Part shown: in pieces, positions 33,083 to 43,999 of the stretch
Numbering within the stretch: the first letter of the stretch is position 1
How the letters are laid out: every line of letters starts with the position of its first letter
Assembly: GCA_038025085.1 (NCBI GenBank)
Contig: CM076144.1
Location: 1,240,001 to 1,304,000, forward strand
Source of the DNA: Tetragonia tetragonoides
Lineage: Eukaryota > Streptophyta > Magnoliopsida > Caryophyllales > Aizoaceae
Direction: 5' to 3'
DNA length: 64,000 nt
Position numbers and translations under genes: made by a program
Notes under the pieces: model-generated
Told to the model about the DNA's origin: nothing
What the model saw: the letters and a program-made list of their open reading frames with translations, nothing else
Databases searched by the model: none

Positions 33083-33236
33083 TTTTACTTCTTTTTTTCT
33101 GGTTTACTTGTTTGCAAGATGAAAATTTTGAGACAGAAAGGTAAGATATTTATGGGAAGGAAATGGAGGGTTTTGGAGTTTCTTGGGTTTTTTTGCTAGA
33201 CATGGATGATTTGATTAGAGAGAGATTATCCAGAAC

Positions 33237-33268
<32 letters not shown>

Positions 33269-33949
33269 TGTCTAGATTCTTGAATCCGAGAACCACGTGG
33301 GTTGGGCCCTCTAAGAATGAAGAACCTAATTAAGGGCACTTGGGTCAATATCTGTACACGCGTAGTGGATAATGGTCTTATATTGGATGCATGTATAATT
33401 GGTGGATAGTGGATATTTTGTTTCAAAGAGTGCCAATCAAATTCATGAAAGGCATTGGTTTCTTTTTTTTTCCTTAAAACTTGCAGTATTTGAAACTTGG
33501 CACAATGGTTTTGATGCCTAAAGCAAATGGCTTTCCAAGAATTAGGAAAGTAGTTAGGGTATTGTCCTATAATAATGAGGTTGAGATTTCAATTGTCTAT
33601 TGTGTCTTTAATAAAAATAAAAAATAAGTACTATACATTAAGTCCGTCTCAAATAAGTTTTTGCCAAAATTCGTTTGTAATAGTGAAGAAAACACACAAA
33701 AAAACAAACAAATCCTCGTAGTACTATTAGCATTGATCATGAGTTGGGTAAAGATAAGCCAGCCTTCCAAAAGCCACCAAGTGTACCATTTAAAATAAAT
33801 GACTTTAGACCTACATGACAGTAGAAAAGATTATTTGCTTCAATCCTGCTCAACTTCCCTTCAAAGCTGAGAGCTGTCTTTGCTATTTATTCTGATATAC
33901 TTGAACTGCTTTTCATTACAGATATAAGGGCACCTCCCTTGTTCTTTAG
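33083..33949. other. Intergenic: PSRP1 upstream region
   Basis: Holds the promoter side of PSRP1 (transcribed to the left). A perfect T-run of 28 lies at 33238-33265 and a shorter one near 33463. No gene recognised up to the F-box pseudogene. Confidence 0.45.
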
Positions 33950-34935
33950 TACCACTTCCGTAGGCACACAACAAAACACCATCAATACATTACTAATGGA
34001 GTCAATCTGTTGAGCTATATGCAGTTCAATGAGTTCATGCCATCGATATCTCAGAGCATCCAGTGCTCCATTCACTCAGTACTTTCGAGCTCGATCTTCT
34101 GCCATGCCATGAACCCGGTTATTCAGTGACAGCCTACAGCGCGGCTTCCTCCAAAGACCTCTTAATCTGCTATGATGACAGGTTCTCTGCCACCTATTAC
34201 CTATGCAACCCACTAACCAAGAAGTGGGTAGCCCTCCCTCCAGCCCCTAACTGCTACTGAGAGGGCTTAGTTGGCTTTGTAAGCAATTGTTGTGATGGTG
34301 AAGAAGCTGCATATTCTAGTACAGAAAACTACGAGCTGGTTCAGATCCCCGAAATTGACTCCCAGTTTACAGGTGATAAGTTTGGTGTTGAGATCTTTTC
34401 ATCAGAGACAGGTGAATGGAGCAAAGCTGTGATTTTCTCCTCTCATAGCTATACCTCATGGAGGGGAAGAAGTAGAAGTGGCGTGAGCTTCAAGAGAAAG
34501 CTCCATTGGATAACCTATAAGAAGCAGAGATCCCAGGTACACGTAATATTTCGTTAGGAGTCTGCCAAGAGCAACGCCTGGTCTCCCTATGAATAATTGT
34601 GGGAGGCTGGGAATTACAGGGTGATTGTGTGGGAACTTAAGAAGTACTCTGCGGGAGAATGGGGCTTCGAGTATGAGATTTTCCTTAATGAGATGGATTT
34701 TGTCAGCAATCACCTGTTCGATCAGCTTATGTTTAGCGCAGATGAAGTGCTAGCTTTCCTTCCAAATTAAAAGAGGTCTTTTACGTGAGATACCATAATA
34801 ATCAAATAGTTGTATGAAGTGTGCAGGAAGGAACTTTGGAAGTGGTGAGTGACTGCGTTGGGCACTAGAGGTTCAGGATCAAATACCTTGTGCATCCATG
34901 CTGGCCATCCCCAATACCTCCTCCACAGTCCACAC
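33950..34935 (+). pseudogene. F-box-associated pseudogene, paralogue of the 28.1-29.5 kb gene
   Basis: Plus-strand frames follow the F-box protein at 28136-29482 segment by segment: FELDLLPCHEPG (for FNLDFLPCFRPW), ASSKDLLICYDDR, YYLCNPLTKKWVALPPAP, then a TGA at 34258; after it FGVEIFSSETGEWSKAVIFS, KRKLHWITYKK, a TAG near 34555 and a TGA near 34590, then VIVWELKKYSAGEWGFEYEI, ADEVLAFLPN, a TAA near 34768 and, after it, EVFYVRYHNNQIVV, GTLEVVSDCVG and LVHPCWPS at about 34890-34910. The F-box itself is not recognisable; the left limit is approximate (the match is thin before 34040). At least five stops or frame breaks make it non-functional. Confidence 0.8.
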
Positions 34936-35761
34936 CCACCCAGTTCATCATCCGCTTCAGAGTAGCTTGTAATTTTCTTTTTCTTTACAATAATGTTTAT
35001 GTTCAAAGATTTGCCTGTCTATAAAGGCCATCATAGGGATGATACCTACAGCGGAAAGAACCACATGTGCTATGAGTCTATGACAACAGCAGAATATGCT
35101 TAATGAATTGTACTACTCGGTCAGACTAATGTAAGAATAATATTACATACTGAATATGCAACTATGCATAATGCAAATGTTGATCAAATCAATGAAATAG
35201 AGTCTTAGTGTCAATCCATAGAATACCAAAACTTGAGTTCATATGGGAAGTTTTGCTGCAGAGGATTTAGAATCAAAATTCGGTGGCAGTATGGCAGGTC
35301 AAAGACTACTATGCTAGAAACCGGTGTATGTATGCAATTTGGCTCAGAGCACTGGAGCCCCTGCGTAGTCGCCTATCAGATTATTTAGTTTTGATTTGGG
35401 GGCTCAGAGCACTCAGATGCCAACTTTCCAGCCAGTTGAGAAGGAGATTTGCTATTTTGTAGGATACAGTAATTTGACTAGTACCTTGTTTGAAACCTTA
35501 TTGGGATGATAGTGAGGTTGTTGCTTTTGGAAGGGTGAAAAAAGTTTAACAATGTATTACCCCCAAAGTTCCTCCCTGCTAATTGCATAAATATATAAAT
35601 CTGAACATAAGATCACAAGCATGATTTACCAAAACCATCAACGACCCCTATACAAACTCTCGTTTCTAGCAACTCCAAAGTCGGTAGGTAAACAATGGCA
35701 CATGCATATTAAAAGCATCAGTTTACATTGTGATTCATCACAGTATCGAGGCCAACAAGAA
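34936..35761. other. Intergenic, 3' side of the mTERF gene
   Basis: No frame with a recognisable domain. The phrase GGCTCAGAGCACT is repeated at 35341 and 35401. It should include the 3' UTR of the mTERF gene. Confidence 0.4.
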
Positions 35762-37426
35762 TCATGGGCTTACCAAATCTTCTTCAGTATCCGCTTCATC
35801 TGACGTGCTTCTCACTCGGACCAAACGCTTCTTTGTTCTGGAGAATGTCTCACTGGACACACTCAAGAGCTTGTTGAGAGACATTTCTTCCCCTACGACC
35901 TTCTTCTTCAGTTCATACCGATGCTTAATTCTTTTTTTAAGATTGTACCCCAAAAATGCAGGAAAAGACAAGAGCTCCCCAATCTCTCGATCCATCTCCT
36001 CAATCAAGTACTCCATCTTCTCCTCTAAAGACCTTGGGTTGTACTGCAGAATCTGAAAATGTTTTTTGCTCATAGCAACTATATCGTCAGAAGAGAAGCC
36101 ATAGCTCAAGAACAGACTAATGACATCCTGCAGTTTCTCTGAGCTTGTTCTTGTCACAGCTCCCATCGCCATAGCCAGATCCTTCGTTCTATGGGCATAC
36201 CCAATCTTTACTAGCATGGACAACTTGTGAGCAAGGTTTTTCTCAAAAGACAGGCCAAGGAATAATGGTGCTTTAATCAAGAAGCGATAAATCTCCCCTG
36301 AATCCAATCCACATTCCTTCAGGAAACTAATCCTTGGGTGCAATTTCCTCTCTTTACTTGTACTCATTACATTTGGAAATATAAGCACAATCTTGAAGAT
36401 TTCCTGATCGGTTAAGCCAGCAAACGACCTCAAGAACTCCACATGACTTTCAAGATGCTCCACACTATAGGTTAAGATTGCAGGGAGTCTATTCAGAACT
36501 TCTCCGACACCATTTGTATCTCCTCTGCTCAGCTTTTGAAGAAACCCAATTCTCGGAACCAGCTGAGCATCCAAATCATAATTAAAAATAGAAGGGCGCT
36601 TAGCAATTATACCAACAGCATCATAACGGTTCAAAAAGGTTAACATCCTCTGAATCTCAGCACCTGACCTAAGACAAATGGTCTTGCCAAGATTAACATT
36701 GTTGAGAACATGTGCAATCTTGTCTTGAGGAGTGCCATGCTCTAGCAGCAACTCGACTTTTTTATCGAAACCCACAAGAAACCTAGGCTCAGTCCCTAGC
36801 AACAGACGCTCAATTTGAGCTGGGTCGATCTCGTTCCCCAGACCTTGAACAAAATGTATCAAAGAATCAACTTCTTCAGCAGTAAGTGTATCCGGGTACT
36901 TTGAAATCAACCTAGACAAAGCAAGGTCCTTGAGCCCAATTGACTGCAAACCATGAATTCGACTCTGAATATACTCAATGGATAAGGAAAGCACACCTGG
37001 GTTTTTACCCAGAACTGCTTCACATTCTTTCTCGTTAAGACCCAATGCTCCAAATAGCGAAAAGAGAGCTCCTAATAGATTAAACCCCAAACAAATGGCG
37101 TTAGTATATAGAAAATTCAAGCATTTATAGAAAATTCAAGCATTTTCAAAATGCACGTAACATGTTTGTGAAAATGCCTGACTGAACTCAGTACCTGTTT
37201 CGGTGATGCCACTGGTATTTGTGCTGCCTTTGCTCTGTACAATCACAGCACTCGATTGCCGAACCCAGATACGCCATTGAGTAGCTCTTCGAGTAGTAAA
37301 ACCAGTTGAAGTAGAAATTTTTATGAGAGAGAAAAAGACATGGGGGCTTGTTCGAGCTCTCACAGGAAGTTCAGGTGTAAGGGATAATGCGTGAAGAGAA
37401 AACGCGTTTGTCATCAAAGCAGCCAT
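35762..37426 (-). CDS. mTERF-family protein, chloroplast-targeted (513 aa)
   Basis: Two exons, 37195-37426 and 35762-37071, joined in phase 1 (donor CAG|GTACTG, acceptor ATTAG|GAGCTC), giving 513 codons. Exon 1 is a Ser/Thr/Arg-rich transit peptide (MAALMTNAFSLHALSLTPEL). Exon 2 carries a series of mTERF helical repeats of about 35 residues marked by Pro-containing turns: LGKNPGVLSL, ISKYPDTL, AKRPSIFNYDL, NRLPAILTYSV, LIFPNVMS, IKAPLFLGLS and SFPAFLGYNLKKRIKHRYE, which is the usual C-terminal end motif of plant mTERFs. Members bind organelle nucleic acid and act in plastid transcription or RNA processing. The closest Arabidopsis relative may be the pTAC15/mTERF8 type; that is from memory and not checked. 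The frame on the minus strand extends upstream of exon 2 into the intron, but the splice join is the better model because it adds a transit peptide. Confidence 0.9.
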
Positions 37427-37470
37427 TGTATTATGTGCTTTTGAGTGATTCGTGAAATTTCTTTGATGGG

Positions 37471-37473
<3 letters not shown>

Positions 37474-37537
<64 letters not shown>
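37474..37537. repeat. (CT)n microsatellite in the mTERF 5' leader
   Basis: About 32 uninterrupted CT units (GA on the mTERF strand), 48 bp upstream of the mTERF start codon. GA-rich leaders are frequent in plant housekeeping promoters. Confidence 0.9.
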
Positions 37538-37539
<2 letters not shown>

Positions 37540-38241
37540 GGCCTCTCACCTGTGACCTGTCAACATTCACTTCAATCTGTAGTTTCACACTTATATCCAT
37601 TTTCCCGCCCAACCAATAATTAACAGAAAAAACGTGAAATATTGCATAAAAATTAACGGCATATGCAAAATTGGAAAATTAATCTGCTTCAGGTCAATCT
37701 GGCAGAAATGTTCAGTTTTTCTGAAACTTTTTAAGACCAAAAATTGTGATATGATATTAATGGAGGAAAGTAATGTTAGTTACATACAACAAAATTGCGG
37801 CATATTTTACACTCTTAAAGCAAGAAAGCATCATCACCACCCAACCAAAATGCGACCCAGAAGACTTTCATGATCTTTCCATTTGAGTATGGATGTAAGA
37901 ACCAAGAGGGTACACTGCAAAATGGTTGGGTCGGTATCCAATGCCGCCGCAGAAGAATTGGCCAATTATTGGCTGTTTTCCGTCAAGAACTCGACTCTGA
38001 GTACCATTTATATTCATACAATCTTCATCTTTTTCGGGATTTTCTTTCGAGGGTTTTTCCTCAGGTTTGTTGATTCGTTGATATTGTTCAACGGAATTGA
38101 TTTTAAGAGGATAACTGATGAGCCTTCATTTCCAACTTTATCTGGTGGTCTAGGGCAAGGGAACCTGCAAAATATAAGGGCATGTAGTTTATATAGCTAA
38201 GTTTTGTTCCATGATAAATGATCAAGGCCATATTATAGAAA
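37538..38241. other. Intergenic: mTERF upstream region
   Basis: Includes the presumed mTERF promoter. Several short frames (for example 37883-38200 on the plus strand) have no domain, and none shows splice support. Confidence 0.4.
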
Positions 38242-38364
38242 CAAAAAGTCTCCTATGAGGCCGCCTCAAAGTGAGACCCCCTCTATAGCCAAGCATGACA
38301 TAAGCATAACGTCGTGCTTGTTGAGGGGCCTCATCTTGAGGCGGCCTCATACGAGTTTTTTGTG
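38242..38364. mobile_element. Foldback MITE, 'AAGCATGAC' family, member 3
   Basis: Ends ACAAAAAGTCTCCTATGAGG and, in reverse complement, ACAAAAAACTCGTATGAGG frame arms GCCGCCTCAAAGTGAGACCC and GGGCCTCATCTTGAGGCGG. The middle contains AAGCATGACATAAGCATAAC. This is the fullest of the three copies in the window. Confidence 0.65.
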
Positions 38365-38384
38365 ATATAGCTATTGAAGTGGAG

Positions 38385-38483
38385 CTAAGCTAGCCGAAAT
38401 ACTTGCCTTTTTTGAGGAACTTTGCCAGGAAAATCTGCCACCTGCTTGCAAGGTTCTTCCTTTTTGTCAAACTGGGATTGTCC
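38385..38483 (-). other. Putative last exon of the Ser/Asn-rich protein gene
   Basis: On the minus strand an acceptor (TGTAG|GGACAA) opens 99 bases. In phase 0, the phase left by the donor at 41995, it reads GQSQFDKKEEPCKQVADFPG then KVPQKRQVFRLA and a TAG. A second frame is also open (DNPSLTKRKNLASRWQIFLA then KFLKKGKYFG and stop at 38390). The choice depends on whether another exon lies between. No homologue recalled for either frame. Confidence 0.35.
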
Positions 38484-39599
38484 CTACATGAAATAATAGA
38501 GTAACAAAGAAAGAAGTGGTCAGGATAGCATCAAACCACTAAATAACAGCAATGCATAGAAAAGCCATCACAGACCATGAAACCAAACACCAAACAGTCA
38601 TTGCTGATCTAGCAATACCTTTAATTAGTAATTAAACATGTACTCCAGTAAAGCTCAAAAGTAATTAAACAAAGCCGCCATTTTTGACTTAGGGAGTAAC
38701 ATGCTGACAAAAGCATCATAAGAGAAGTACAGCAAGTATCTGTAACAAATATTGCACATAAAATATCTGTAACAATGTGCAGATTATACTACACTTTAAT
38801 ATAGATCTTATTGTCTGTGTAAAAATGATATTAGGTAGAGAGGGAGAAAAAAGCAAAAAAAGAAAGAAAAAAAAAATAGAGGTAAATCTCGTCTGCATGC
38901 ATGAAATCAAACAAGCAGATCTTCTGTTTGCATCAGAGATCATACGCCATCAGTAGCATTGACAATGGAAGCATTTATTTGCCAGCACCGGCATGATAAA
39001 ATCAAATACTAGAGCAACATTAGCATATGCTATACACATTTTTGGTCTTTGCCAAGGGTATCCCACCGTCGACCACAGTGTCTAATCCCTTCGCCCCAAC
39101 TTTCAGCGCACTAAGCGGTCGGGGGCTGGCCAAGGGATTTCACCTTTAAATAGAAATGAGCCAGTTTATTATAGCAATGTTGAAGCAATGACAGGATTAA
39201 ACCCCAAAAACTGAATTTACCGAGAGCTATCAGCTTACAAAAAAATTAACACCACCCCACACAGGAAGATACTTGAACTTCTTCTGCAATCAATAATATC
39301 TGCAGATCTATAACGCAATCATTTAGCTTTTATCTGAAAGACGATTCTAGTGAACACTAACACAAGACGATTCATGAAAGTTTGAGGATTATTTGAAGTG
39401 AGGAAAACAAAATTGACAGCAGTATGTTAGAACATCAAACAGCACTTGCATATAACCAAATCCAAATCCAATCCAAATCCAGAGATAAAATGTTGGCTAT
39501 AGTAAGTTTTGTCTTATGCTGCTAAAGTTTGGGCAAGAGACTTTTCCAGTACTTTCTTTTTCACTCATATGTCCCATTCAAATCAGGAGTTTCTGCAGA

Positions 39600-41030
39600 T
39601 TTTATCTGAGTTTTAAGGATCATATTCCAGATGCCTTGAAGTTTCACAATTGCATATCTTCGACACTGCCTTGTAAAACAATTACATAATACTACTTCTG
39701 ATACCTATCAAGTATAACAGATATCTCACATAAGTAGCTTAAAACAAAACTTGTAGATGTTAATGTGTAAAGAATGCATTTTCCATAGCTAAAACTGAGA
39801 ATTAATCTACACACAGCTATAAACCTAAAGTGCTAATTGGTCTGCGAGATTGAGCATTACTTTCAACCTTCTCTTGCCGTCTCTTCTCCTTTTTCCTTAA
39901 GGCTCAGGCAATTGCAAAAATTTATTTTTTTAGATAAGATATTGCACAAACATTAATCTTACTCGTCAGGTTAAAAAAAGAACTAAATCAAGATGCCTCA
40001 AACTTTTCAAGATGTCATGTCAATTTCTCACATAACTATGCGGTATGCGCCATAAGACACCCAGGAACATGAAATTTATACTACTAGTCTGACAAAGTGA
40101 TTCGCTCAGAAATGAACCTAAACCATTCTGAATTTATTCTCATATCAGCGTGAACAGATTCAACCGAGTAAGCACTGAGACTTAGGCAAATGAGCACCTA
40201 TTCAGCAACAAAGAAATACAGGCTCTCTTCAGCATGCAATCCTCATGTTTGGCCTCGCACTCACATGAGAAAAAACAGAAAAATAACCAAGCCCTATCTT
40301 CAACATATGCCTTGTAATACACCGAGTCACCGACATAAAACTCAATACCACATCTGATGCCTATAAACAGATATCACATGATTCATAACCCAGATGCCTT
40401 TTAAATTTGCACTTCTTCAATACTATGCCTTGTGATATATTAACATACAGATATCACATGATTCATAAACCAGATGCCTTTCAAATTGGCACATTTTCAA
40501 CACTAGGCCTTGTAAAATATTAACATAGAACTAAATATGTAAACAACAACTTTCTGATGCCTATAAACAGATATCACATAAGTAGCTAAAAACAAAACTG
40601 GTAGATGTTAGCCTGCGAAGCATGCATTCTTGGCGTAAATAAAATTGAAAATGAATCTAGAATAAGGTTCATCTTATACAGCTATATGCCTAAAACTACT
40701 TGGTCTATGGGATTGTGCATTCCTTTCTATCTTCTCTTCTCGTCTATTCGTTTCCCTTAAGGCTCCATCAATTCACGAAATTTTGCAATACGGTTAAGTG
40801 CTGCACTAGCTTTATAAATTTTTCATTACCACAAAACTTGAACTATAATTAAGACGAACCATAATCAATATGCCTCAAACTCTAAAGATTTCATGTCAGT
40901 ACTCACAAGACTAGGCCTAGATAATCCGCTCAGACATGATCTTAAACCATTCTGAATTTCTTCTCTTATCAGACTGAACAGATTCAACCCAGTAAAATCT
41001 GAGATTTGGGCAAATGGGTACTTACTCCGT
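39600..41030. repeat. Diverged tandem duplication (unit about 0.85 kb) in a presumed intron
   Basis: Several long phrases recur about 830-850 bp apart in direct order: ATATCACATAAGTAGCT at 40569-40585, and in diverged form at 39721-39738, CTTCTCTT...GTCT blocks near 39870 and 40730, AACCATTCTGAATTT at 40121 and 40947, and GAACAGATTCAAC at 40152 and 40977. A shorter repeat, ATATCACATGATTCATAA, occurs at about 40372 and 40449. The region has no coding signal and probably lies in the intron of the 42.8 kb gene. Confidence 0.7.
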
Positions 41031-41994
41031 GATGAGAATTACAGGCTCTCTTCAGCATGCAATCCTCGTGCTTGCCCTTGAACTTACATGAGAAAGCAAG
41101 CAAGCCCTAATAATCAGACACTATAGGACCAAGGTGAAGAGTCACCAATTCAGAAAGTATATAAGAGAGAGAAAGACAGAGTTTTTTATGTTATTTTTAC
41201 ATTAGTACATGACAAGGTCACCTATCATATGATTAGTATGGTTATGCCCTTGGCTAGGGTGAAATCACAGTCCATTTCAAGTGTTCAACACCATCAAGGT
41301 AACGCATGAAGATGAATAGTAGTATATGGAGTTAAATTGTCAGAAAATGCTTGTATAATGAGATCGATCATCTCAGGCTATCATGAATAAGAGCAGATAG
41401 TATCAAGACTACTCAACCACACAAACAAGGGATATAACATATAAGCAAATTAATAAAGCACTGACAGACTTCCAAAGCAAAAGTAATCAGAGTATTGAAA
41501 AAAAGCTGGCCACAAACATCTCTGAGGTAGACTAATCATATGATACATAATTTCTTGATTATAGAACCAAGCCAATGGCAACTACTGCAATAATAGTACT
41601 GGTGTTGCATCATATGAACCACAAGCACAACATAAAATCAACACAAAACCCACCAAAAAACAAGTTCAGAGTTCATATGAATAGTAAGACCATCACTGTG
41701 CAAATCCAAGAGAAATGACCACATACTTTGACAATTCTCCCTAATATGATCCCTAGACTCAAAAACACTAACTACCCTTGAACTTTGCTTGCTTCTTGAA
41801 CATGAAATATTGACATTTCAAGCAAAAAACACCACCAAAATTGTCCTAAAAACAGAATAGAACCCTCAAAAGCAATCAAATCATTGACATCCCATGTAAA
41901 GCAATGCCCTTTTTATCAATCTTAGCAAGCAATTAAATGAACCCATCAAAAAAAGAAGTTTCATTTCACTATATTATCAATATTAAGATCTTAC

Positions 41995-42816
41995 TTTATT
42001 TAGAGGCAAGAAACTCTCCTCTTCATCCTTGTTCTTCATCTTCATCATCTTCTTCTTCTTTTCATTATCCAATTTCTCATCAACATTCAAATTATCTAAA
42101 TCACTAACAAGTAATTTCCTTTTCTTCCCAGCAAAAACCCTGGCTTTACTCTTCTTCTCTTTGATTTTCCACTCATCATTTTTCCTAAAAACCCACCCAT
42201 CAAATTTCCAATCTGGCAAACTTGTATCAATTACCATCACATCACTCCTTGAATACAACTTCAAATCATCCTTTTCATTTTCTCTCTCCTCGACACCATC
42301 CCCAAATCTACAATCATCACCATTATTATCATTATTAACATTACTAATATTAATATTATTATTATTATTATTCAAACTATTATCCCCACTGGAAGCCAAA
42401 GCATTCTCGCTTTTCTCTCTCCTCAAATCATCCGACGAACACAACTCGTTATTATTATTCTCGTTGCTGTTCTTCTTTAATAACGCGCCGCAAAATCTAG
42501 GGTTTGCTTGTTTCCTAGAGTTCTTCGAAAAACTTCTAGAACTCTCTCGTTCTCTTTCTCCCATGTTGAAGAGCTCTGAGAGAACATTCGAGATTTTTGC
42601 GACGTCATTTTGAGGTGAAACGACGACGTTTTTTCGACGGTGGTGAATCGCTGAGTCAGACTGAGTTGACTCGGAGTGAGTAGGAGCTGAACCGGAGCTT
42701 GAGCTGGAAATGAACCGGTCTAGATCCGGTTCGTGACCGGTTGGAAAACCACGAGATGACCGGAGTTTGTCGAGCCAGTTGGAGCTGCTTGACTTTGTTG
42801 TTGATACTGAGATCAT
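41995..42816 (-). CDS. Ser/Asn/Lys-rich protein, first exon (274 codons), function unknown
   Basis: Starts at the ATG at 42816 (MISVSTTKSSSSNWLDKLRS) and runs to a donor-like AAA|GTAAGA at 41995; read through, the frame stops four codons later (41983). Notable parts: a conserved-looking start SNWLDKLRSSRGFP, a NDVAKISNVLSELFNMG helix, a poly-Asn block from an ATT repeat (near 42354), DTSLPDWKFDGWVFRKNDEW then KIKEKKSKARVF and GKKRKLLV, and a highly charged Lys/Glu tail. The W-x-F-D-x-W-V-F-R-K-x-x-x-W-K-I motif with basic Lys/Arg clusters suggests a nuclear plant-specific protein, but I do not recall a named family. A probable 3' exon lies at 38385-38483. The gene and its codon pattern look real; the 3' structure is open. 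Confidence 0.7.
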
Positions 42817-43265
42817 TCTATAAATAAAATGGATGAATTAATTTTATGAATTTGGAAATGAATTAAAAAATTGAGAAAAAAAGGAAAATACTTTGAGTTT
42901 TTTTTTTTTTTTTTTGAGAGGAAATGAATAATTGGGTTTTGTTTTGGAGAGATGAAGGAAGAAGAGAAGTTTTCAAGTTTGGCCCCTTTTCTCTCTCCAG
43001 CTTCAGGAGATGCTGGCACATGAATGCGACAGGAAAACACACTCCTATGGCTATGAGAATTTGAGAAGTGGCCACTTTATTGATTTTTGATTTAAATTTT
43101 GAAACTTTTTCTTTTGGGGCCTTTTTGTTTTATTTGGGGCCTATTGAGTTTCAATGCTTCTTTATGATTGGGTTAAGGCCCAAACATTTCCCTGGATCCA
43201 GGCCCGTGATTACTCTCCATTGTTTTCCTTTTTTTCTTTTATAAAAACTTGTGTTGACTTAGTCT
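42817..43265. other. Upstream region of the Ser/Asn-rich gene
   Basis: T-rich run at 42898-42915, then GC-poor text; expected promoter of the minus-strand gene. Short frames in this stretch have no domain. Confidence 0.4.
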
Positions 43266-43430
43266 ATGGTGGACCAATCTTTCACCTGGAGTCACCGCTC
43301 TAATAGTAAAGTCACTTCATACTTCACTTGGAGTCATCCCCTAATTCACATGGAGCCACCCCCTCTAATACTGGAGTGGAGCCACCCCCTACTTCACCTT
43401 GAGTTACCTCTCAAATTTATACTTTGGCCA
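43266..43430. repeat. Irregular tandem array 'ACTTCACCTGGAGTCACCCC', left part
   Basis: Units of about 35 bp built from CACCTGGAGTCACC, CCCCTCTAATA and TACTTCACCTTGAG recur four to five times. The same phrases resume at 46722-46801, so the array was split by the MITE and CACTA insertions between. Confidence 0.7.
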
Positions 43431-43957
43431 TGTTTGGCAATTGGCTGGTGACATTAGCTGTTGGCTGACGGCTAGTGGCTGGTGATCGATGGCTAGTATT
43501 GTTAGTTGATTTGACCGGCTGGTAACATTGTATGTCTAGAAAGAGATGTTTGGTAATGTTGGTTGGTAACATTAGCTGACACTAGTACAAAACGCATCAT
43601 ATGCGTCACCTAATAAGCGTCGGTTATTGGTGACAACCGACGCCAATAACAACGCAGTGGCATGATTGTAAATAGTTGGTAAAAGGTAGGGGTCGGTTCT
43701 TTTCAACCACAGACGCCTAAAGCTAAAAAAAAGTAGCTAAAAAATCTCGGAATAGTTTGGCGTCGGTTTAGTTCAACAACCGATGCCTATAGTGATAAAA
43801 AAAAAAAATTACGTATATCCGTCTCATATACCCTAGCTACAGTTCTCAACTTCTCAACATTCACCGCTACCACTTTGCCCATATCTTCAGCGGTTCCCCT
43901 CCTCTCCTCTCTCCCAATCTTTGCTCTTCTCACTCTCTGTAATCATTTTCAGATCTC

Positions 43958-43960
<3 letters not shown>

Positions 43961-43996
<36 letters not shown>
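43961..43996. repeat. (CT)n microsatellite inside the CACTA element
   Basis: About 18 CT units followed at once by a stretch (43999-44190) with an open frame of 61 codons. The combination resembles a captured 5' leader of a host gene, but the frame has no recognisable domain. Confidence 0.8.

Positions 43997-43999
<3 letters not shown>

Noticed and set aside
35730..36056. Plus-strand frame of 108 codons
   Set aside because: It is antisense to the 3' end of the mTERF coding exon.
37634..38200. Overlapping plus-strand frames as a gene between mTERF and the MITE
   Set aside because: They are short, mutually overlapping, without domain or splice support.
42029..42613. Plus-strand frame of 194 codons rich in Phe/Leu/Ser
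   Set aside because: It is the complement of the Ser/Asn/Lys-rich exon; its composition is that of a reversed low-complexity coding region.
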